64,000 nt of DNA, taken from the NCBI RefSeq assembly GCF_040225985.1, contig NZ_JBBPEU010000003.1:62001-126000 (forward strand). Direction: 5' to 3'. Shown here piece after piece: positions 40,326 to 49,453 of this stretch; position 1 is the stretch's first letter; every line of letters starts with the position of its first letter. Made by a program: the position numbers and the translations under genes. Under the pieces are notes generated by a model. The model made no database searches. It had not been told where the DNA came from and saw only the letters and a list, made by a program, of their open reading frames with translations. Origin of the DNA: Shimia sp040225985. GTDB lineage: Bacteria; Pseudomonadota; Alphaproteobacteria; Rhodobacterales; Rhodobacteraceae.

Positions 40326-41462
40326 CTACTTCAGATGGCGCCCCCAAGCGTGGCCCAACTGGATATAGACAATCGTGTCCTCGGGGCCGACAGCCACATC
40401 CAGACCCATATCCAGCCCGAACCGGCGGGCCACCCGATAGCGCACCCCGAGACCACCAGTGAAGGCCTCGTTGTTGTTGGTTATGGCCGACCCTCCGCCC
40501 GCTGTGGTGCGCCCGTATCCCGCAAACCCAAGAATTGCCCACCGCTCCCCGATGCGGCGACGCAGTTCGATCTCGCTCGAAAATACACGATCCCCCTGAT
40601 ACCGGTTCAGAGGAACGCCCCGGATATCCATCGATGGTTCCATGAAAAATGGCGTGTTGCCCGACGTGCCTTCGCCCTTGAGCATGGCGGCAAAGGTCCA
40701 GTCCGGGTTCGGACTGATAAACCCCGCCCCGAACAGGCTGAGCATGGAATAGTCTACGTCACTTCCAATCGCCCCGTCATAGCGGCGCAGATGAGCATTC
40801 ACGTGATACCCCTGTGTCGGCGTCAACGGATTGTCCAGCGTGTCATAAGACGCCAGCACACCAAGCGCGTTCAACTGTACATCCTGCGTCAGGGCCGGCG
40901 GCAGCGGAATCCCCGAGCCGAAATCCGGGCTGACTTCGGTATTGGCGATGGTCAGGCTGGGGCCAAGAAAAAGCGCACTGTCCCCCATGCGCATGCGGCC
41001 CTCTAGATAGGCGACCTTGGCAACGTTGTTGAAGTCGAACCCCCTATTGCCGGTTGGATAGAAGGTCATGTTGACCGATCCGCCACCAAGAGCGGCCGTG
41101 TACTTGAACCGCCCGCCCTGAAAGCTGCCCTTGCGAAACGCGGCGGCGGCGCGCGATCCGTTCCCCGTCGCAACGCCACCCAACACGGTAATCGTGGGAT
41201 CATTGCCTTCGGGCAGGCCGGAATAATCCAGAAACGTCGCCGCCAACCCCAGACCTTTCCCAAGCGCCGGTTCCGTAATGATAATGGGCACCGGAATGAA
41301 CCCGCCCCGCGCCAGGTATTCCGAGATATCGAACCTCTGATCCTCGGGGTCTGTCATCAGATCGCGAAACCCGCGTTCCGCTACAGCCGTGCTTGCAAGG
41401 ACACAGGCGGTCAGAACCGACACACCCGTTGAAAGGGCTATTTTCCATAGACGGCGTGCCAA
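40326..41462 (-). CDS. Outer-membrane beta-barrel protein (BamA/surface antigen-like), TTG start
   Basis: The 378-residue protein has a signal peptide (LWKIALSTGVSVLTACVLASTAVA) and many alternating beta strands rich in Gly and aromatics. It includes the surface-antigen-like features VPIIITEPALGKGLGLAATFL near the start, DTLDNPLTPTQGYHVNAHL in the middle and IGERWAILGFAGYG and YIQLGHAWGRHLK at the end. It resembles the barrel of Omp85-type proteins but lacks POTRA domains. The start is TTG at 41462 because GGAGGA lies seven bases upstream and the signal peptide begins there. The function is unknown. Confidence 0.75.
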   Translation of the reverse strand: MARRLWKIALSTGVSVLTACVLASTAVAERGFRDLMTDPEDQRFDISEYLARGGFIPVPIIITEPALGKGLGLAATFLDYSGLPEGNDPTITVLGGVATGNGSRAAAAFRKGSFQGGRFKYTAALGGGSVNMTFYPTGNRGFDFNNVAKVAYLEGRMRMGDSALFLGPSLTIANTEVSPDFGSGIPLPPALTQDVQLNALGVLASYDTLDNPLTPTQGYHVNAHLRRYDGAIGSDVDYSMLSLFGAGFISPNPDWTFAAMLKGEGTSGNTPFFMEPSMDIRGVPLNRYQGDRVFSSEIELRRRIGERWAILGFAGYGRTTAGGGSAITNNNEAFTGGLGVRYRVARRFGLDMGLDVAVGPEDTIVYIQLGHAWGRHLK

Positions 41463-41557
41463 GAAAGTTTCCTCCGGTGTTTGCGAAAGGCTGCCCTGAC
41501 CGGCCAAAGGACTCAACCCGCAAACGCGCCCAAAGGTGCAAAAAGACCACAACCGTG

Positions 41558-43987
41558 TCAGGCGCGCAGCTTTTCCCCTTTGGGATCAAACGGTGGCTCG
41601 GACAGGATCATGCCCTTGTGCGGCTGGCCCAGCACCATCACCTCGACCTCATCGCCCGGCCCGGCAGCACCATGTTTCACATAGCCGAGGGCCAATGACA
41701 TGCCCACCGTGTAGCCATAGGTACCCGAGGTCACACGCCCGATCCCCTGACCATCTCGGAAGATCGGCTCGCCCCCCGTGGCGTCGGCATTTGACGCCTT
41801 TGTGGCCGCTTCGTCGATATGGATCAGAACAAGCTGTTCGCGCGGATCTTTGGCCAGCACCTCTTCCACGGCGGATTTGTGCAGGAAATCTTTGCCCAGC
41901 TTGCACAACCGGTCCAGCCCGACCTCTTGCGGCCAGTATTCGGGGCTGTATTCCCGGCTCCATGACCCATACCCCTTTTCGACCCGCAAAGACATCAGCG
42001 CGCGGCTACCCACCGGACCGGCACCGAACTCTTTTCCTGCCTCCAGCAGCGCCTGATAAAGACGCGCCTGGTCTTCCACGGCACAGTGCAGTTCCCAGCC
42101 CAGATCACCGGTGAACGATACCCGCAGCGCCAGCGCCCGCACCCCCGCAATGTCGATCCATTGCGACCGCATGAAAGGGAAATCCTCGGTCGCGAGCGAG
42201 GTGTTGGTCATCCGCTGCAGCAATTCACGCGATTTGGGGCCGGCGACGTTGAAGCCGCACATCCCGTCGGTCAGGCTCTCGAATGTCGTGCCCTCGGGCA
42301 GCGGCACCATATCGAAGAACCGCTTGTGATAGCGTTCAGCCATGCCCGACGAGATGACAAAGAACTCGTCCTCGGCCACGCGGGTCACGGTGGCGTCGCC
42401 CGCGATCCCGCCGCGCACCCCGATCAAGGGCGTCAGGCAAGACCGGCCCACGGCCTTGGGCATCGTGTTGGCAAAGACCGCGTTCAGCCAATCCTCTGCC
42501 CCTGCCCCCTTGACGCGGTACTTGGCAAAGTTCGAGATGTCGATGATCCCCGCACGATCCCGCAGCATCCGGCATTCCGCGCCGACCGGTGCCCACCAGT
42601 TCTGGCGGGTGAACCCGTTGGTGTCGACCGTGCCGGGCGTGTCGGCAAACCACAAGGGATGTTCCCAGCCATAATTGAGCCCGAACACCGCGCCCATGTC
42701 CTTTTGCATCTCGTAGGCGGGCCGTGTGCGCAAGGGACGGCCCGCCGCGCGTTCCTCGTTCGGGAAATGGATGGCAAAGCGGTGCGCATAGACATCGCGC
42801 ACCTTGGCCTTGACGAAATCGGGATTGTTCGCCCAATGGCCAAACCGCGCCACATCCCATGGGAACATGTCGTACTGCATTTCGCCTTCGATGATCCACT
42901 GCGCCACCATTAGCCCCATGCCCGCCGATTGCGAGAAGCCCGGAATGATACCGCCGCACATGAAATAGCCCCTGAGTTCCGGCACAGGCCCAAGGATCAC
43001 ATTGCTGTCCGGTGACCAGATCATCGGCCCGTTGATGACCCGCTTGATCCCCGCCTCGCCCACCAGCGGCACGCGGTCAATGGCGCGCATCATGTTGTCC
43101 TCGATCCGTTCCAGATCATCGGGGAACAGATCATGGGCAAAGTCCAGCGGCGTGCCGTTCTCGGCCCAGAACCGCATGTCTTTCTCGTATGCCCCGATCA
43201 GCAGCCCCTTGCCCTCCTGGCGCAGGTAATATTCGCCGTCCCGGTCCGCAACCGATGGCAGGCGGCGGTCCATCGCGGCGATCTCGGCAATGGTTTCGGT
43301 CACGAAATACTGGTGCTCGGTCGGCTGCAGTGGCACCTCGATCCCGGCCAGTTTCGCCACCTCGCGCCCCCAGAGACCGGCAGCATTGATAACCCATGGC
43401 GTATGGATATCCCCCTTGGGGGTGCGCACGATCCAGCTGCCATCGGGCTGCTGTTCGGTCGCCGTGACCGGCGTGAACCGGTTGATCTCGGCCCCACGCT
43501 GGCGCGCGCCCACTGCATAGGCATTGGTCACGCCCGAGGGGTCCACGTTGCCGCCATCGGGTTCCCACATGATCGTGCGGATGCCGTCAAAATTCACCAG
43601 CGGATGCAGGCGCTCGGCTTCATCACGGCTGATTTCGTGGAAATTCATGCCGTAAAGCTTGGCCTTGGCGGCCTGCAATTTCAGCTGATGCTCGCGGTTT
43701 TCGGTCTGCGCCAGGTAGAGCGATCCGGGGCGAAACACGCCGCAGGACTGGCCGGTCTCGGACTCAAGCTCGTCATAGAGCCGCATGGTGTAATGCTGCA
43801 GCCGGCTGATATTGGCGCTGTCATGCAGCCCGTGAATGTTGGCCGCCGCGTGCCATGTGCTGCCACTGGTCAATTCATCCCGCTCGAGCAGGACAACGTC
43901 GCTCCAGCCGAGCTTGGTAAGATGGTACAGGATCGAACATCCGATAACGCCGCCACCGATGACGACGGCCTGAGCCTGGGTCCGCAT
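41558..43987 (-). CDS. FAD-dependent dimethylglycine/sarcosine dehydrogenase-like (DAO plus GcvT domains), copy A
   Basis: The protein oxidatively demethylates an N-methylated amine, passing the one-carbon unit to tetrahydrofolate. The 809-residue protein has an N-terminal FAD domain (VVIGGGVIGCSILYHLTKLG), with STWHAA near residue 45 carrying the histidine that binds FAD covalently in this family. A middle FAO region leads to GcvT-type folate-binding domains from about residue 430 (SNFAKYRVKGAGAEDWLN, GVRALALRVSFTGDLGWELH). Dimethylglycine or sarcosine is the likely substrate. A paralogue diverges 0.9 kb away. A DMSP or other methylamine role is possible. Confidence 0.83.
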   Translation of the reverse strand: MRTQAQAVVIGGGVIGCSILYHLTKLGWSDVVLLERDELTSGSTWHAAANIHGLHDSANISRLQHYTMRLYDELESETGQSCGVFRPGSLYLAQTENREHQLKLQAAKAKLYGMNFHEISRDEAERLHPLVNFDGIRTIMWEPDGGNVDPSGVTNAYAVGARQRGAEINRFTPVTATEQQPDGSWIVRTPKGDIHTPWVINAAGLWGREVAKLAGIEVPLQPTEHQYFVTETIAEIAAMDRRLPSVADRDGEYYLRQEGKGLLIGAYEKDMRFWAENGTPLDFAHDLFPDDLERIEDNMMRAIDRVPLVGEAGIKRVINGPMIWSPDSNVILGPVPELRGYFMCGGIIPGFSQSAGMGLMVAQWIIEGEMQYDMFPWDVARFGHWANNPDFVKAKVRDVYAHRFAIHFPNEERAAGRPLRTRPAYEMQKDMGAVFGLNYGWEHPLWFADTPGTVDTNGFTRQNWWAPVGAECRMLRDRAGIIDISNFAKYRVKGAGAEDWLNAVFANTMPKAVGRSCLTPLIGVRGGIAGDATVTRVAEDEFFVISSGMAERYHKRFFDMVPLPEGTTFESLTDGMCGFNVAGPKSRELLQRMTNTSLATEDFPFMRSQWIDIAGVRALALRVSFTGDLGWELHCAVEDQARLYQALLEAGKEFGAGPVGSRALMSLRVEKGYGSWSREYSPEYWPQEVGLDRLCKLGKDFLHKSAVEEVLAKDPREQLVLIHIDEAATKASNADATGGEPIFRDGQGIGRVTSGTYGYTVGMSLALGYVKHGAAGPGDEVEVMVLGQPHKGMILSEPPFDPKGEKLRA

Positions 43988-44126
43988 GGGAATATGCCTT
44001 TATGTTCCGCTTCTCTGGCTCCAGCCTGACCTGCACCGCCCCCGCAGAATTGCCGGATTGCGACACCTCCGGTCGCAAATGTTCCGATCCCGCGCAATCC
44101 TGGGACAAGGCGTTTGCCCGGCCCCG

Positions 44127-44699
44127 TCAATCGACCCGCCGGATGAACACCGAAAAATCAAGGGTGATGATATCCTCCAGCACCTCTGGATAGGCGGTGA
44201 TGCCGAATGCGGCGCGCGACACGCCGCCGCGAATCCGCAGGATGATCTCGGAATTGTCTTCGGGCGCACCGACCAACCGCTGAAACGCAACCTCAAGATT
44301 GACGGGGCGCGTCACGCCCTTGAGGGTCAGATCCCCCGATACCCGCGCCGTATCACCCGCGCGGCGAATATCGCGACTCACGAACCGCGCCTCGGGATAG
44401 CGCGCCGTATCCAAGAAATCGCGACTTTTCAGGGCCAGCGCGGCAATCGGGTCGAACACACGCGCGCCGCCGGTGTCAATCGTGACATCCACCGAAGACC
44501 GCGCCACATTGCGCCATTCGATACGGATATCAGACGCCTTGACCGGAAAGACACCTTTTGAGGGTACATCGCTTGTCTTGTAAAAAAACGCGACCTCGGA
44601 GCGGTCCCCGTCCAGCACATAGCGTTGTGCCTCGGCCTGTGCCCCTTGCGGCACGACCAACATCAGGGCGCAAAGGCCAACCAGGAAAAACCGTATCAT
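44127..44699 (-). CDS. YceI family periplasmic protein
   Basis: This 190-residue lipocalin-like protein has a signal peptide (MIRFFLVGLCALMLVVPQGAQA). The YceI barrel then follows: LDGDRSEVAFFYKTSDV, ALALKSRDFLDTARYPEARFVS, and GDLTLKGVTRPVNLEVAF. YceI proteins bind isoprenoid-type lipids, and many are induced by stress; no ligand is known here. It sits between the two divergent FAD/GcvT dehydrogenase genes and is transcribed with copy A. Confidence 0.87.
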   Translation of the reverse strand: MIRFFLVGLCALMLVVPQGAQAEAQRYVLDGDRSEVAFFYKTSDVPSKGVFPVKASDIRIEWRNVARSSVDVTIDTGGARVFDPIAALALKSRDFLDTARYPEARFVSRDIRRAGDTARVSGDLTLKGVTRPVNLEVAFQRLVGAPEDNSEIILRIRGGVSRAAFGITAYPEVLEDIITLDFSVFIRRVD

Positions 44700-44768
44700 G
44701 ACCCAGAGCCTAGCGTGCTGACCTCAGGTTCCAAGACAAACCTCTGTGACAAAGCCGCCCGCCCATGT

Positions 44769-44815
44769 CTTCATCTTGCCAGAAATACTCCGGGGGTGTG
44801 GGGGCTGGCCCCCAC
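44769..44815. repeat. Dispersed intergenic element, copy 7 (core plus hairpin)
   Basis: The core CTTCATCTTGCCAGAAATAC then TCCGGGGG is followed by a hairpin at 44798-44815 (GTGGGGG, CTGG, CCCCCAC). It lies between the divergent yceI and FAD/GcvT copy B genes, the only copy located between divergent genes. Confidence 0.75.
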
Positions 44816-44909
44816 TTTATCCAAACACAAACGACACGCTTTGTCGCAAATTGACACGCCCCAAGAGACATCTCTGTCACACTCGCCACCAAACTTTGGG
44901 AGTGCATTC

Positions 44910-47327
44910 ATGAAAACCACCACACGTGTCGTCGTGATCGGCGGCGGAGTCGTCGGCTGTTCCGTTCTCTATCACCTGACCAAACTGGGCTGGTCGGATG
45001 TCATGCTTCTGGAACGCTCGGAACTGACCTCGGGGTCCACGTGGCACGCGGCGGGCGGGTTTCACACGTTGAACGGCGACACCAACATGGCGGCCCTTCA
45101 GGGCTATACGATCAAGCTTTACAAGGAACTGGAAGACATTACCGGCATGTCCTGCGGTCTGCACCATGTGGGCGGCGTGACGCTGGCCGACAACCAGGAA
45201 CGGTTCGACATGCTGGTGGCCGAACGCGCCAAACACCGGTTCATGGGACTGGAAACCGAAATCGTCACGCCCGAAGAGATCAAGAAGATCGCGCCCGTCA
45301 CCAATATCGACGGCATCATTGGCGGGCTTTATGATCCGCTGGACGGCCATCTTGACCCCTCGGGCACCACCCACGCCTATGCCAAGGCCGCGCGCATGGG
45401 CGGGGCCACGATCGAAACCCATTGCATGGTGCGCGAAACCAACCAGCGCCCCGATGGCAGCTGGGACGTGGTTACCGACAAGGGCACGATCCATGCCGAA
45501 CATATCGTCAATGCCGGCGGCCTCTGGGCGCGCGAGGTCGGGGCGATGGCGGGCGTGTACCTGCCCCTGCACCCGATGGAACACCAGTATATCGTGACCG
45601 ACGAGGTGCCGATGATCGCCGAGATCATCGATGGCGGCGGCGAACACCCGCACGTGATGGACCCCGCCGGAGAAAGCTATCTGCGCCAGGAAGGCCGCGG
45701 CTTGTGCATCGGGTTCTATGAACAGCCCTGCAAACCCTGGGCTGTGGACGGCACGTCTTGGGATTTCGGGCATGAGTTGCTACAGGATGATTTCGACAAG
45801 ATCGAAGACTCCATCGCCTTTGCCTACCAGCGTTTCCCCGACCTCGAACGGGCGGGCGTGAAATCGGTGATCCACGGGCCCTTCACTTTTGCCCCCGACG
45901 GCAACCCGCTTGTCGGGCCGGTGCCCGGCCTGCGCAACTACTGGTCGGCCTGTGGCGTGATGGCGGGCTTTTCCCAAGGCGGCGGTGTCGGGTTGATGCT
46001 GGCGCAATGGATGGTCGAGGGCGAATGCGAACGCGACACGATGGCGATGGACATTGCCCGCTTCGGCGACTGGATCACCCCGGGCTATACCCTGCCCAAG
46101 GTGGTCGAGAACTATCAGAAACGCTTTTCCGTGTCCTACCCGAACGAGGAACTGCCCGCCGCGCGGCCGTTCCGCACCACCCCGATGTATGACATATTTG
46201 ACAGCATGGGCGCGGTCTGGGGCGCGCAATACGGGCTTGAGGTGGTCAATTACTTTGCCGAAGGGGACGAACCGCGCTTTGAAACCCCGTCTTTCCGCCG
46301 CTCGAACGCGTTCGGGGCCACCGCCCGCGAGGTAGAGGCCGTGCGGCAGGCCGTCGGCATCAACGAAACCCACAATTTCGGCAAGTATTCCGTGACCGGC
46401 GCGGGCGCGCGGGCGTGGCTGGACCGGATCATGGCAGGTCGCGTGCCGCAGCCGGGCCGCCTGTCACTGACGCCGATGTTGTCGCCCAAGGGCCGCCTGA
46501 TCGGGGATTTCACGATTTCCTGCCTGAGTGAGGAGGAATTCCAACTGACCGCCTCTTACGGGTCGCAGGCCTATCACATGCGCTGGTTTGAACAGAATCT
46601 CGACGATGGGGTCCGCGTGAGCAATATCTCGGACACCCGCAACGGCTTCCAGATTGCCGGCCCCAAGGCGCGCGACGTGCTGCAGGCCTGCACGCGCACC
46701 AATATTTCGGACATGAAATTCATGGATGTGCGCCGCATGACCGTCGGCATGGCCGACTGTATTGTGCAGCGGGTCAGCTATACCGGCGACCTTGGTTATG
46801 AAATCTTCACCGATCTGCCCTCGCAACGCGCGCTTTGGGCGACACTCTGGCAGGCGGGCCAGCCCCACGGCATGCGCCCCTTCGGGATGCGGGCGATGAT
46901 GTCGCTGCGTCTGGACAAGTTCTTCGGCTCGTGGCTGTCAGAATTCTCGCCCGATTATACCGCTGCCGAAACCGGTCTGGACCGTTTCATCAGCTTCAAG
47001 AAGAACACCGATTTCATCGGGCGCGCCGCCGCCGAGGCCGAGCGTGAAACCGGCCCCGCCCGCAAGCTGTGTGCCTTTGAGGTCGACGCCGACGATGCCG
47101 ATGTGCAGGCTTACGAACCGATCTGGCTGGACGGGAGCGTGGTCGGGTTCTGCACTTCGGGCGGCTATAGCCACCACGCCCGGAAATCCATCGCACAAGG
47201 CTTCGTGCCCACGGACCACGCGGTCGAAGGGCTTGAGGTCGAGATCGAGATCCTCGGCGCCATGCGCAAGGCACGGTTGATCACCAAGCCGCTGTTTGAC
47301 GCAGACGGGGCGCGCATGCGCGGTTAG
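44910..47327 (+). CDS. FAD-dependent dimethylglycine/sarcosine dehydrogenase-like (DAO plus GcvT domains), copy B
   Basis: A paralogue of the protein at 41558, with 805 residues. It keeps the FAD motif VVVIGGGVVGCSVLYHLTKLG, STWHAAGGFHTL with the covalent-FAD histidine, and the GcvT half (NFGKYSVTGAGARAWLD, QRVSYTGDLGYEIFTDLP, LDKFFGSWLSEFSPDY). The two copies align along their whole length but differ in the substrate-side segment after STWHAA, so they may act on successive methylated substrates such as dimethylglycine and sarcosine. GGGAG precedes ATG 44910; an upstream in-frame extension covers the dispersed element and was rejected. Confidence 0.85.
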   Translation: MKTTTRVVVIGGGVVGCSVLYHLTKLGWSDVMLLERSELTSGSTWHAAGGFHTLNGDTNMAALQGYTIKLYKELEDITGMSCGLHHVGGVTLADNQERFDMLVAERAKHRFMGLETEIVTPEEIKKIAPVTNIDGIIGGLYDPLDGHLDPSGTTHAYAKAARMGGATIETHCMVRETNQRPDGSWDVVTDKGTIHAEHIVNAGGLWAREVGAMAGVYLPLHPMEHQYIVTDEVPMIAEIIDGGGEHPHVMDPAGESYLRQEGRGLCIGFYEQPCKPWAVDGTSWDFGHELLQDDFDKIEDSIAFAYQRFPDLERAGVKSVIHGPFTFAPDGNPLVGPVPGLRNYWSACGVMAGFSQGGGVGLMLAQWMVEGECERDTMAMDIARFGDWITPGYTLPKVVENYQKRFSVSYPNEELPAARPFRTTPMYDIFDSMGAVWGAQYGLEVVNYFAEGDEPRFETPSFRRSNAFGATAREVEAVRQAVGINETHNFGKYSVTGAGARAWLDRIMAGRVPQPGRLSLTPMLSPKGRLIGDFTISCLSEEEFQLTASYGSQAYHMRWFEQNLDDGVRVSNISDTRNGFQIAGPKARDVLQACTRTNISDMKFMDVRRMTVGMADCIVQRVSYTGDLGYEIFTDLPSQRALWATLWQAGQPHGMRPFGMRAMMSLRLDKFFGSWLSEFSPDYTAAETGLDRFISFKKNTDFIGRAAAEAERETGPARKLCAFEVDADDADVQAYEPIWLDGSVVGFCTSGGYSHHARKSIAQGFVPTDHAVEGLEVEIEILGAMRKARLITKPLFDADGARMRG

Positions 47328-47415
47328 CCCTTTCCCCTCGCCGCCAGTTTTGCAAGAGTGAGCCCGCCGCAGCCCTGTCATGGGGGGCGGCGGTGTTCAG
47401 GTCAAAGGGGCGCGG

Positions 47416-48021
47416 ATGCTCACCATCATGATCCTTGCTGCCGGTGCGTCCTCGCGGATGCGCGGGCGGGACAAGCTGGCTGAAAAGGTCGATGGCGTGC
47501 CGTTGCTTGCCCGGATCACCGAACGGGCGCTAAAGACTGGCCTTCCGGTGCGCGTCATTGTCGGGCCGACCACGCTTGCGCGCCAGAACCTTTTAGGGGA
47601 TCTGCCCGCAGATGTCTATTTCGCCCCCGACGCCAAGGCTGGCATGGCCTATTCCATCGCCGCTGGTGTGGCTGCCCTGCCCGACAACTGCGCGGGCGTC
47701 ATGCTGATCCTGGCCGACATGCCCGAGCTGACCACCGCCGATCTCGGCGCGCTGGCGACCCGCTGGGCCACCCTGCCCGCGCCCGCCATCCTGCAAGCCA
47801 CAACTAGTGACGGCACCCCCGGCCATCCCGTCATTTTTCCCAAGGCGGTCTTTCCCGCGCTGATGCGCCTGACCGGAGATTCCGGCGCCAAACCGGTGCT
47901 TAAGGCGCATCCCGGGATGCTATACCGCCATGCGCTTGCCGCGGATCACGCCGCCATCGATCTCGACACCCCCGAGGCCTGGGCCGCATGGCGCAAACGG
48001 CGCAAGGCGCACAAAATTTGA
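47416..48021 (+). CDS. MobA-like nucleotidyltransferase (MocA type)
   Basis: The 201-residue protein has the Rossmann-like NTP-transferase fold, with the nucleotide-binding IMILAAGASSRMRGRDKL near the N-terminus, LILADMPELTTAD near residue 98 and GTPGHPVIFPKAVFPAL near 135. It resembles MocA, which links CMP to molybdopterin for xanthine dehydrogenase-type cofactors. Its partner enzyme is not nearby. The ATG at 47416 has AAAGGGG upstream; the frame-open extension to 47380 was rejected. Confidence 0.85.
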   Translation: MLTIMILAAGASSRMRGRDKLAEKVDGVPLLARITERALKTGLPVRVIVGPTTLARQNLLGDLPADVYFAPDAKAGMAYSIAAGVAALPDNCAGVMLILADMPELTTADLGALATRWATLPAPAILQATTSDGTPGHPVIFPKAVFPALMRLTGDSGAKPVLKAHPGMLYRHALAADHAAIDLDTPEAWAAWRKRRKAHKI

Positions 48022-48027
48022 TCCGGC

Positions 48028-49095
48028 TCAGAACCGCTTGGTGGCAGACAGGACAAACCGGTCGCCATTGCTGTTCCTGTTATATTCCCCCTGAACGCTC
48101 AGCCCGTTTTCAAAGCCGACATTCAGGCCAATGACGGCGCTGACCTTATCGGCATTGGTGGACTGCGCAGTATATCGCACATCAAGACTGTCGCCATCGG
48201 GGAAAGCGTTGTTCAGACGGGTGACACCGCTGATCTTTTCGTCATAGTCCAGATAGGACACCCCCAGATAGGGCGCAAACAAAACATCGTCGAACACCAC
48301 CCAGCGTCGCCCGAACCGCAGGCCTGCCGTCAGTGAACGCACCTCGGTGTCCGAGTTCTTGCCAAGCGTGTCGGTAAAGGACGCAGTGCCGCTCAGGAAA
48401 TAGTTTTTCCAACCGACTACCCCCGTGACTCCCAATGTGGCCGTCACAGCATCCACCCCGGCGCGAAACCTTTGTGAAACAGTGCCACAGGGGCTGATCG
48501 GGTTACAGATCGGCGGCGGAAAGGCGGCATCAAGATCCACCACCACATCAAGATCGGCGCGGCCATCGACCTTGCCCAGCGACGCAAACACGTTGAGGTT
48601 AGGCAGAATCCACGCATCCAGCTTAACCTGTTTGCTGCGTGTCTTGGAAATCACATTGTCCAGCGTGACAAAGGGCAAGGGCCTGAGCGGGGTGTTTGGT
48701 GGCGGGGGTGCCCCCTTGCCCAAGGCGACAGCAACGTCCGTGATCCGCTGTAACTGCGTGTTTTCCACCCCGATAACGGCCACGCCAAAGGGCAACGGCA
48801 GGGTATAGCCCCGGTCGATGGCCTCTTGCGCCTTGAAAGGCAAAATCCGGTCGTAGGTGATGGGATGCTCCGTGGACGGTACGGCTTCGGGATATCTCAG
48901 CTGAAGGTTCTCGGGCAGTCGCAATAGGGCGTGCAATTGCGGCAGTATGCCGTCTGACAGGGCGTTCGGCAGCGCGGGCCGTGTGGCCGCATCGGTGGGC
49001 GCTTCGTCCGCATCCACGGGGGTAGCTAAGATTGCGGCTGACAGGATAGCTGCGATGGCGAATGCATGGGTGATATGGCGGATAGCTGTAGACAT
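48028..49095 (-). CDS. Hypothetical outer-membrane beta-barrel protein
   Basis: I do not recognise a named family. The 355-residue product has a signal peptide (ITHAFAIAAILSAAILATPVDA), a region with an Asp/Ala/Pro-rich linker, and a series of beta strands; it ends in phenylalanine (LSATKRF) as outer-membrane barrels do. The central segment has two cysteines (PPICNPISPCGTVS). It may be a porin-like or surface protein. The start at 49095 was chosen for the signal peptide. It follows tRNA-Leu on the same strand, separated by a T-rich stretch. Confidence 0.65.
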   Translation of the reverse strand: MSTAIRHITHAFAIAAILSAAILATPVDADEAPTDAATRPALPNALSDGILPQLHALLRLPENLQLRYPEAVPSTEHPITYDRILPFKAQEAIDRGYTLPLPFGVAVIGVENTQLQRITDVAVALGKGAPPPPNTPLRPLPFVTLDNVISKTRSKQVKLDAWILPNLNVFASLGKVDGRADLDVVVDLDAAFPPPICNPISPCGTVSQRFRAGVDAVTATLGVTGVVGWKNYFLSGTASFTDTLGKNSDTEVRSLTAGLRFGRRWVVFDDVLFAPYLGVSYLDYDEKISGVTRLNNAFPDGDSLDVRYTAQSTNADKVSAVIGLNVGFENGLSVQGEYNRNSNGDRFVLSATKRF

Positions 49096-49195
49096 GCGCT
49101 GTAGATACCGCGTGCCCGTTCCCGAGACCAGAACGGCTGCCTCAATCCAGTGCGCCGTGGCGAAAAAGCACCAGAATTCAGAAAAAAGGATAGGT

Positions 49196-49281
49196 TGGTA
49201 CCCAAGGCCGGACTCGAACCGGCACGCCCGCAAAGGCGGGGGATTTTGAATCCCCTGCGTCTACCATTCCGCCACTTGGGC
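49196..49281 (-). tRNA. tRNA-Leu (anticodon CAA)
   Basis: The 86-nt gene folds as a class II tRNA: acceptor GCCCAAG/CTTGGGT, anticodon stem GGGGA/TCCCC around TTCAAAA with anticodon CAA, a long variable arm, and T-arm GGTTCGAGTCC. The CCA end is encoded. A run of T residues follows on the minus strand, which probably ends the transcript. Confidence 0.97.
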
Positions 49282-49291
49282 CCATAACTTC

Positions 49292-49309
49292 CCCTTTGAA
49301 AGCAAAGGG
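49292..49309. repeat. Hairpin just upstream of tRNA-Leu
   Basis: A 7-bp stem CCCTTTG/CAAAGGG with a 4-nt loop AAAG starts 10 bp before the tRNA 5' end. It has no U tract on the minus strand. It could be a leader processing signal or part of the dctM 3' region. Confidence 0.4.
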
Positions 49310-49453
49310 ATGCAGCATGGCGTTGACGTCACCGCGAGGTGGTAGAAAGATTCCCCTCGGCCTCTCAACGCAGCGGACACTATCCGCAATCCTGACGGGT
49401 GAAAAGATCGAAAACGCCCCGTCCGGAAAATTTCATGGCACCACGCCCCGCGC

